A stretch of 38,131 nucleotides of DNA, taken from the NCBI GenBank assembly GCA_013203145.1, contig JABMOV010000027.1, positions 1 to 38,131 on the forward strand. The letters are read 5' to 3'. This DNA is from Fidelibacterota bacterium. GTDB lineage: Bacteria > Fidelibacterota > Marinisomatia > Marinisomatales > JABMOV01. The translations under genes and the position numbers were made by a program. Below, piece by piece: positions 34,601 through 38,131 of the stretch. Below the pieces are notes generated by a model. That model saw only the letters and a program-made list of their open reading frames with translations, was not told the origin of the DNA and made no database searches. Numbering within the stretch: position 1 is the stretch's first letter; each line of letters opens with the position of its first letter.

Positions 34601-34701
34601 AAGGAATTCGAAATCATAAGTTTCCGCAAAATCCCAGTGACTATACTTGTAAAAATTGCGATTATAAGGATTTTTTATGTCCTGCATGGGAAAACGATTA
34701 A
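31642..34701 (+). CDS. UvrD/PcrA-family helicase fused to RecB/AddB-type PD-(D/E)xK nuclease (1019 aa)
   Basis: It combines an SF1A DNA helicase with a C-terminal nuclease and probably acts in double-strand-break or recombination repair, AddB/AdnB-like in layout. Helicase motifs: GAGTGKT at about 41-47, VDEFQD near 269, VVGDEDQCIYSFRG near 292, TVHKSKGLEF near 596, YVALTRTKELL near 658. The nuclease (about 775-1015) has SAVEEYRQCPYKY, DKSGDTLCVIDYKTS and finally CKNCDYKDFLC. The Cys near 790 with the three terminal Cys suggests the Fe-S cluster found in AddB and Cas4. The ATG at 31642 has no clear ribosome site; an ATG at 31681 is possible. The stop overlaps the convergent GIN gene by 4 bases. 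Confidence 0.92.
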   Translation: MIGLNSQENLNFYMSYRYPDFHPVQEQQTAITHPPGPLLIIAGAGTGKTATLLHRIRYQVITKQMNPENILILTFTEKATNELITRISDLDIPNSKHITISTFHSFCYNIVQNYVNPENHKTSLMERHDIAFMILNRINELTFLRSRQFRLHPRDAIENAFIPFFNRVRDELISPSELSLLIDKSNFTVDSVHKIFPGLSPKADPDEALKQLRDLIDVYTIFQTWKHESNVVDYGDMIQQCWESLKDPTVLQQVREKYKHIIVDEFQDNNYALNKIVNHIVKPNPSLTVVGDEDQCIYSFRGANYYNIHDFRNKYRNHPQFKEVALETNFRSTQSILDLANSSISNDPERTKKQLKAFQPDHLGQKPTWLIGNSEEYLIEMKYQIVQFIKSGYSYEDIAILCRTTKHVNKAAKFFEYNEIPVQVFRDKFSGIPEIKLFTAWQLVLVDSAKFPIAWSFLVKTYTDILNNRTLTLDFKAISDFDLLEIENPQLEKLISTIQELIRKLNQNVHPHEMVWNILEATDILKESRKYYRYKDRLALRNIGHILIQASQFRTSYPDAQYKDWLLYFDLLFGHVNNSAIEPESNSNGYGVQLMTVHKSKGLEFPIVFLPYLQSASFPLNFRPDIFVNTLPEPWFKWSPESGYDPRLEQINEERRIFYVALTRTKELLFICAHNKRLSRFMKELESSDDNLIVQYHVNRNEDELMNTSQMDTKQFLLAELTREIGLNNWDNATSLLNGIKQIEKDGKIVDENPYSYLNAQLSDVDNISNFDSITLSASAVEEYRQCPYKYRLSKIDRIPQKKSNAQMSFGTIMHQILNEFHKNSENQSKDMLYNLLEKFWNSDAFEYKLREEEFYKQAQEIIEEYWAYLPKLSTTFLAGEVDFSFSLDDANIQIKGKIDRIDKSGDTLCVIDYKTSNKPANDTTKQSLQLALYIEAINRGAITGLAGKPGNAQLLYLKDLAELYNPHKFTDAELDKHLETVYNAAQGIRNHKFPQNPSDYTCKNCDYKDFLCPAWEND

Positions 34702-35408
34702 TGTGATGCTGCACCCTTCCCAGTGACATCTCCTGACCCAGAAACATGTTCAGATACATCTGGTGAGCCATAATAAACAACATCTCCACTACCAGAGATA
34801 AATACTTCCAATTCATCTTCGACCTGTAATATAACGTCACCCGAACCACTAATATGTACTTCAGCCATTTTCGAAGCAAATTGTTTAGCAGTATAATCAC
34901 CTGATCCTGAGATGTGGATATTTTGGCGATTAGTTTTACCACCAACTTCACATTCACCGGAACCATTAATTGAAACATCGAGGTCATCACACTTTAGGTA
35001 TTCTATTGATATTTCACCTGATCCGCTAATGTGTGCATTCATATCATCACTGGCAATTTTATCAGCATTAACATCGCCAGACCCGTGAACTGATAAACCA
35101 GCCACATTCTTTATGTAGACCGTATAATGGATTGTGGACATTGATTTTGGATGCCAATTCCACTCAGTTTTTAAACCTAGATGAAGTTTATTTCCATCAA
35201 CCTCAGTTACAACTCGATTAATGATATCTTTATCAGCCTTAACAATTACTTTTTCTTCTTTTCCTTGGATGACTGTAACGTCACCTGATCCGTCCAAAAC
35301 AACCCAATCGTAGCCACTCACGTCACGAGTTTCAGTTACCGTTTCACCTGCAAATAACAAAGATATGACAGCGAAAGTAAAAATGGGAATAATACTTTTA
35401 ATTTTCAT
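34698..35408 (-). CDS. Secreted GIN-domain (DUF2807) repeat protein (236 aa)
   Basis: A signal peptide (SIIPIFTFAVISLLFAGE) precedes a beta-solenoid-like domain in which G-S-G-[DE] recurs about every 20 residues: DGSGDVTV, HGSGDVNA, SGSGEISI, NGSGECEV, SGSGDYTA, SGSGDVIL, SGSGDVVY and SGSGDVTG (eight copies). This matches the head GIN domain of FCB bacteria, a family of unknown function sometimes described as an adhesin head. The mature protein would be periplasmic or surface-exposed. GGAGAAAAAACC precedes the ATG at 35408. It follows a lipoprotein gene in the same direction with a 56-base gap, and its TAA overlaps the helicase stop. Confidence 0.9.
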   Translation of the reverse strand: MKIKSIIPIFTFAVISLLFAGETVTETRDVSGYDWVVLDGSGDVTVIQGKEEKVIVKADKDIINRVVTEVDGNKLHLGLKTEWNWHPKSMSTIHYTVYIKNVAGLSVHGSGDVNADKIASDDMNAHISGSGEISIEYLKCDDLDVSINGSGECEVGGKTNRQNIHISGSGDYTAKQFASKMAEVHISGSGDVILQVEDELEVFISGSGDVVYYGSPDVSEHVSGSGDVTGKGAASH

Positions 35409-35464
35409 GGTTTTTTCTCCAGTTAATGCACATATGACTTGATCAATTAATTATAGTTGTCGAG

Positions 35465-35887
35465 TTATTTATCGACTGCAAGCACGCACTGAATTTCGCC
35501 AGTATAATCCTCCCCTTTGAACTGTACAGATTTAGGATTAAACAAAGCGGTTGAATCCCTTGAAACATAAACCATATTTCCACCCCAATTAATTGGCCAT
35601 AACTCCACATTATTTTCACCATAAAACGTAATAGAAAGCGAATCAGAATTGCCGGCACCAGTTATTAGCAATGTGGTGCTAATAAAAGATGATGAATCAA
35701 TTACACTGAACGATAAACTGTACGATTCATTAAAAGTATAATTGTCTGCTTTCAATGCAAAAGTAAATGCTTCATTTGTATTCACAACTGTAGGAATATT
35801 ATCAACCAACCCGTCGTTTAAATCTTCAGGTCCCACACAAGCAAAGATTAGTAAAATTGAAAAACTTATTAATAAAATATTTTTCAT
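35465..35887 (-). CDS. Hypothetical lipoprotein (140 aa)
   Basis: No family is recognised. The signal ends in the lipobox LIFAC (Cys at 17). The mature part is mainly beta-like with Ser/Thr-rich strands (SLSFSVIDSSSFISTTLLIT) and Trp pairs, resembling small Ig-like or immunoglobulin-style extracytoplasmic domains in the broad sense. The end is TGEIQCVLAVDK. The ATG overlaps the rmuC stop by 4 bases. It lies between rmuC and the GIN gene. Confidence 0.72.
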   Translation of the reverse strand: MKNILLISFSILLIFACVGPEDLNDGLVDNIPTVVNTNEAFTFALKADNYTFNESYSLSFSVIDSSSFISTTLLITGAGNSDSLSITFYGENNVELWPINWGGNMVYVSRDSTALFNPKSVQFKGEDYTGEIQCVLAVDK

Positions 35888-36984
35888 TCTGATTCTCCTG
35901 ATATCGTTTTTATATCTTGAGTTAATTCTAATTCTGTGATTTGATCGACGGGTTTTTGCAATTGATTATGTCGCGGTCCAATCAATTCTGCATAATGGTT
36001 TTGCACAACTTGCAGTGATTTCCCCATTGTTTCTACCTTACTCGTATACTTGCTCCATTGTTCCTTAAAAGATTGGACCAATCGTTGCATATCAGCCGCT
36101 TTGGTTTCCAGAGCAAAATTATCAACGGATTGTCTAATCAATGATAAAACTGCATAAAGTGTCAACGGTGAGCATAATACAATTTTTCGTGATAAGGAGA
36201 AATCAATTAGCTCAGGATCTTCCTTATTAAGAAAAGAATAGATACTTTCGTTCGGTATAAAGAGAAGGACATAATTAACAGTTCCATCCGCAGGGTTTAT
36301 ATAATCTCTTTTGGATACATCTTTAATGTGAGTTTTCACATCTTGAATAAATGATTTTTTCTCACGATCACGAATCTCATCATTTGACTCAATGATATAT
36401 TTTTCATAATGGCTCAACGGGAATTTTACATCCATGTTGATTCGTTTTCCCTTGGGTAGTTTGAATGTATAATCTGGTCTTCCTGTGCCCTCTTGTACCT
36501 GTTTTACATAATTAACGCCTTCAACAAGACCAATAAAATTCAATATGTCTTCAACCATTCGCTCACCCCATTGACCGCGAGCCTGGCTGCTAGATAAAAT
36601 CTGTCGAAGTTTACTTGTTGTATCAGTGAGTTGTGTAATTCCTTCCCGTGATTCCTTCATATGCCCTTTTAGAGCCGATGTTTCCTGAGTCAGATTTTCC
36701 AGAGATTTTCTCATATCGCGCACGGATGCATCAATGAGCTTTTTCTTTTCATCTAATTGTGCATCTGAAGTGGATGTCAGTTTTTTAAATTGATCTTCTG
36801 CCAAAGTTAAAAATGTTTGAATATTTTCATTTAAGGCATCCTTGGAAACTTTACCAAAAGCCAATTCCAATTCATTTTGTATTTCTATGTCACTTTTCTT
36901 CTGGGATTGTTTTATAAAATTATAGGATAGAACACCAAAAACTGCACCCATAACAAAAATGATAATACCAATAATAATTTCCAT
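35884..36984 (-). CDS. rmuC: DNA recombination protein RmuC (366 aa)
   Basis: Members limit inversions at short inverted repeats and are probably nucleases of the PD-(D/E)xK type. An N-terminal membrane anchor (about 2-24, IIIGIIIFVMGAVFGVLSY) is followed by a coiled-coil (about 45-130) and the RmuC core from about 135. The core shows QARGQWGERMVEDIL, GTGRPDYTF, MDVKFPLSHYEKY, NYVLLFIPNESIYSF and ETMGKSLQVVQNHY. The order and length fit the family. It starts 3 bases after the stop of the HD hydrolase gene and overlaps the next gene by 4 bases. Confidence 0.93.
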   Translation of the reverse strand: MEIIIGIIIFVMGAVFGVLSYNFIKQSQKKSDIEIQNELELAFGKVSKDALNENIQTFLTLAEDQFKKLTSTSDAQLDEKKKLIDASVRDMRKSLENLTQETSALKGHMKESREGITQLTDTTSKLRQILSSSQARGQWGERMVEDILNFIGLVEGVNYVKQVQEGTGRPDYTFKLPKGKRINMDVKFPLSHYEKYIIESNDEIRDREKKSFIQDVKTHIKDVSKRDYINPADGTVNYVLLFIPNESIYSFLNKEDPELIDFSLSRKIVLCSPLTLYAVLSLIRQSVDNFALETKAADMQRLVQSFKEQWSKYTSKVETMGKSLQVVQNHYAELIGPRHNQLQKPVDQITELELTQDIKTISGESE

Positions 36985-36987
36985 GGA

Positions 36988-37563
36988 TTAATTCTCTTCG
37001 CCAGCCAAACCTAATTCACTGGCTTTTTCTTTTAAGGCATCAATAACAAATTGAATATGTTCAGCTCTTTCAACTCCAAGCTCTTCGATTCCTAGAGCAA
37101 TATCTTCTCGGCTTACTTTGGCAGCAAAACTTGATGTTTTTAATTTCTTTGTAACGGATTTTACTTTCACATCATGAATTGATTTTGAAGGACGAACGTA
37201 TGTTACTGCAAAAATAAACCCTGTTAATTCATCCGATGCAAATAATACCTTGGACAAAAGTGAATTTCGAGGTGTTCCTGTATAAGCAGCATGCCCCATA
37301 ATCGCTTCACAACATGCTTCAGGATACTCTTTCTCTCTTAATATGGAAACTCCTACCATAGGATGCTCGTTTGCCGTAGGATGTTGCTCATAATCAAAAT
37401 CGTGCAATAAGCCTGTAATACCCCACAATTCCTCATCTTCACCATTTTTACGCGCATAAGATCGCAACACTTGTTCCACAGCTAAACCATGTTTTCGTAG
37501 CGATTCGGTTTTTGTATACTCAAAAAACAATTCTAGTGCTTCTTTTCGATCAGGTAATTCCAT
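36988..37563 (-). CDS. HD-domain phosphohydrolase (191 aa)
   Basis: The metal ligands of the HD superfamily are visible: His in RKHGLAVEQVL near 20, the HD pair in GLLHDFDYEQHP at about 53, the next His residues in NEHPMVG near 66 and MGHAAYTG near 88, and Asp in FASDELTGF at about 108. Length and order fit a small HD-type hydrolase, probably acting on nucleotides or phosphate esters, but no substrate can be assigned. The start is an ATG at 37563. It is the first gene before rmuC (3-base gap), separated from the aminopeptidase gene by a hairpin. Confidence 0.88.
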   Translation of the reverse strand: MELPDRKEALELFFEYTKTESLRKHGLAVEQVLRSYARKNGEDEELWGITGLLHDFDYEQHPTANEHPMVGVSILREKEYPEACCEAIMGHAAYTGTPRNSLLSKVLFASDELTGFIFAVTYVRPSKSIHDVKVKSVTKKLKTSSFAAKVSREDIALGIEELGVERAEHIQFVIDALKEKASELGLAGEEN

Positions 37564-37594
37564 TTATATTCCTAACGGTTACTCTTAAATATAC

Positions 37595-37625
37595 AAAGCC
37601 CCAAACAGGATTTGTTCAGGGCTTT
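37595..37625 (-). terminator. Hairpin terminator after the leucyl aminopeptidase gene
   Basis: AAAGCCC (37595-37601) pairs with GGGCTTT (37619-37625), and the inner AACA (37604-37607) with TGTT (37613-37616), with two mismatches between the blocks. On the minus strand it lies 21 bases after the aminopeptidase stop, and T-rich sequence follows (GGGCTTTGTATATTT). Confidence 0.65.
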
Positions 37626-37645
37626 TAATTAGTAACTAGTTTTAA

Positions 37646-38131
37646 TTAGACGTTAAGCATATCCAGGACTAAACGTATAACTTCACCACTGGCACCTTTT
37701 TTCGGAGTATACGGTTTTTCCTTAACTCCCCAAGCAGTACCTGCAATATCAAAGTGTACCCATGGGATATTTTCGTCAACAAATTCTTTTAGAAAAGCAC
37801 CGCCGGCAATTGTCCCTGCCTGACGTGGTGCACCAGTATTTTTCACATCAGCAATATCTGATTTCACATGTTCGCAGAACTCATCCCACAGAGGAAACTC
37901 CCAAACTTTTTCTCCGGTAATTTTTGATGAAGCTTTAACTTTCTCGATTAATGCTTCGTCTGTACCCATAATACCTGTAGCAACATGCCCTAAGGCAACT
38001 AATACAGCTCCAGTAAGCGTCGCGAAATCCAAAATGTACTCAGGATCATAATGCTTACTAGCATATGCTAATCCATCAGCAAGGATTAACCGACCTTCTG
38101 CATCAGTATTTAATACTTCAATTGTTTTACC
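37646..38131 (-). CDS. pepA: Leucyl aminopeptidase (M17), C-terminal 161 codons, 5' end beyond window
   Basis: The frame is open from the right edge to the TAA at 37646. The edge sequence reads GKTIEVLNTDAEGRLILADG, which contains the family signature NTDAEGRL with the metal-binding Asp/Glu and catalytic Arg. YILDFATLTGAVLVALG follows. The C-terminal part has DIADVKNTGAPRQAGTIAGG, FLKEFVDENIPWVHFDIAG and LVLDMLNV, as in cytosolic hexameric M17 enzymes that remove N-terminal residues from peptides. The missing N-terminal portion is outside the window. A hairpin follows the stop. Confidence 0.95.
   Translation of the reverse strand, partial: GKTIEVLNTDAEGRLILADGLAYASKHYDPEYILDFATLTGAVLVALGHVATGIMGTDEALIEKVKASSKITGEKVWEFPLWDEFCEHVKSDIADVKNTGAPRQAGTIAGGAFLKEFVDENIPWVHFDIAGTAWGVKEKPYTPKKGASGEVIRLVLDMLNV

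Noticed and set aside
31642..34701. Cas4 or a CRISPR/defence helicase
   Set aside because: The Cas4-like nuclease part also fits AddB/RecB-type repair proteins; no cas genes, repeats or defence partners are nearby.

Overview
The window is low-GC bacterial chromosomal DNA. Gene content suggests the FCB side of the tree, a Marinimicrobia/Bacteroidota-like organism. This rests on the many lipoprotein and short signal peptides ending in FAQ, LSQ or IAQ, a GIN-domain protein, 1250-residue CusA-type pumps with HMBD/DUF3347 adaptors, and ORF6N genes. It is an inference from gene style; no rRNA or tRNA gene was seen. Most genes lie on the minus strand.

Layout. 1-2057: the N-terminal part of an M50 site-2-type protease, a secreted protein of unknown function, a SAM methyltransferase and a tiny lysine-rich protein. 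2150-7660: a type III restriction-modification operon (mod then res), preceded by a frameshifted ORF6N/Bro-N-like gene that carries palindromes also found upstream of mod. 7752-12589: two exported S9 peptidases with an internally deleted aldehyde dehydrogenase remnant and a secreted unknown at their 3' side. 12922-20812: a metal (probably copper) efflux operon made of a Cys-rich exported protein, a CusB-like adaptor with two metal-binding modules and a DUF3347-like tail, a CusA-like pump with an unusual membrane insertion, a half-size TMEM165/GDT1 protein, a two-module HMBD lipoprotein and, possibly, a transglutaminase-like lipoprotein. No outer-membrane channel is present. The operon is flanked by degenerate inverted-repeat families at 12732-12902 and 20904-21132.

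21135-24829: uvrC, a divergent YefM/YoeB-type toxin-antitoxin pair with a readable promoter/operator, and thiI. 25019-27889: a three-gene proton-translocating transhydrogenase operon (pntAA-pntAB-pntB) ending in a hairpin shared with the convergent serC. 29126-31568: an ECF sigma factor, a membrane anti-sigma-like protein, a Spy/CpxP-like protein and a lipoprotein, which form a compact envelope-stress-like operon. 31642-34701: a UvrD-family helicase fused to a RecB/AddB-type nuclease with a probable Fe-S cluster. 34698-37563: a GIN-domain surface protein, a lipoprotein, RmuC and an HD hydrolase. 37646-38131: the C-terminal part of leucyl aminopeptidase, cut by the window edge.

Most of the window is housekeeping. 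The parts most worth a second look are the ORF6N gene with its repeated 17-bp palindromes beside the type III system, the composition of the metal-efflux operon, the deleted aldehyde dehydrogenase and the sigma-factor operon. I saw no clear evidence of a wholly new system.
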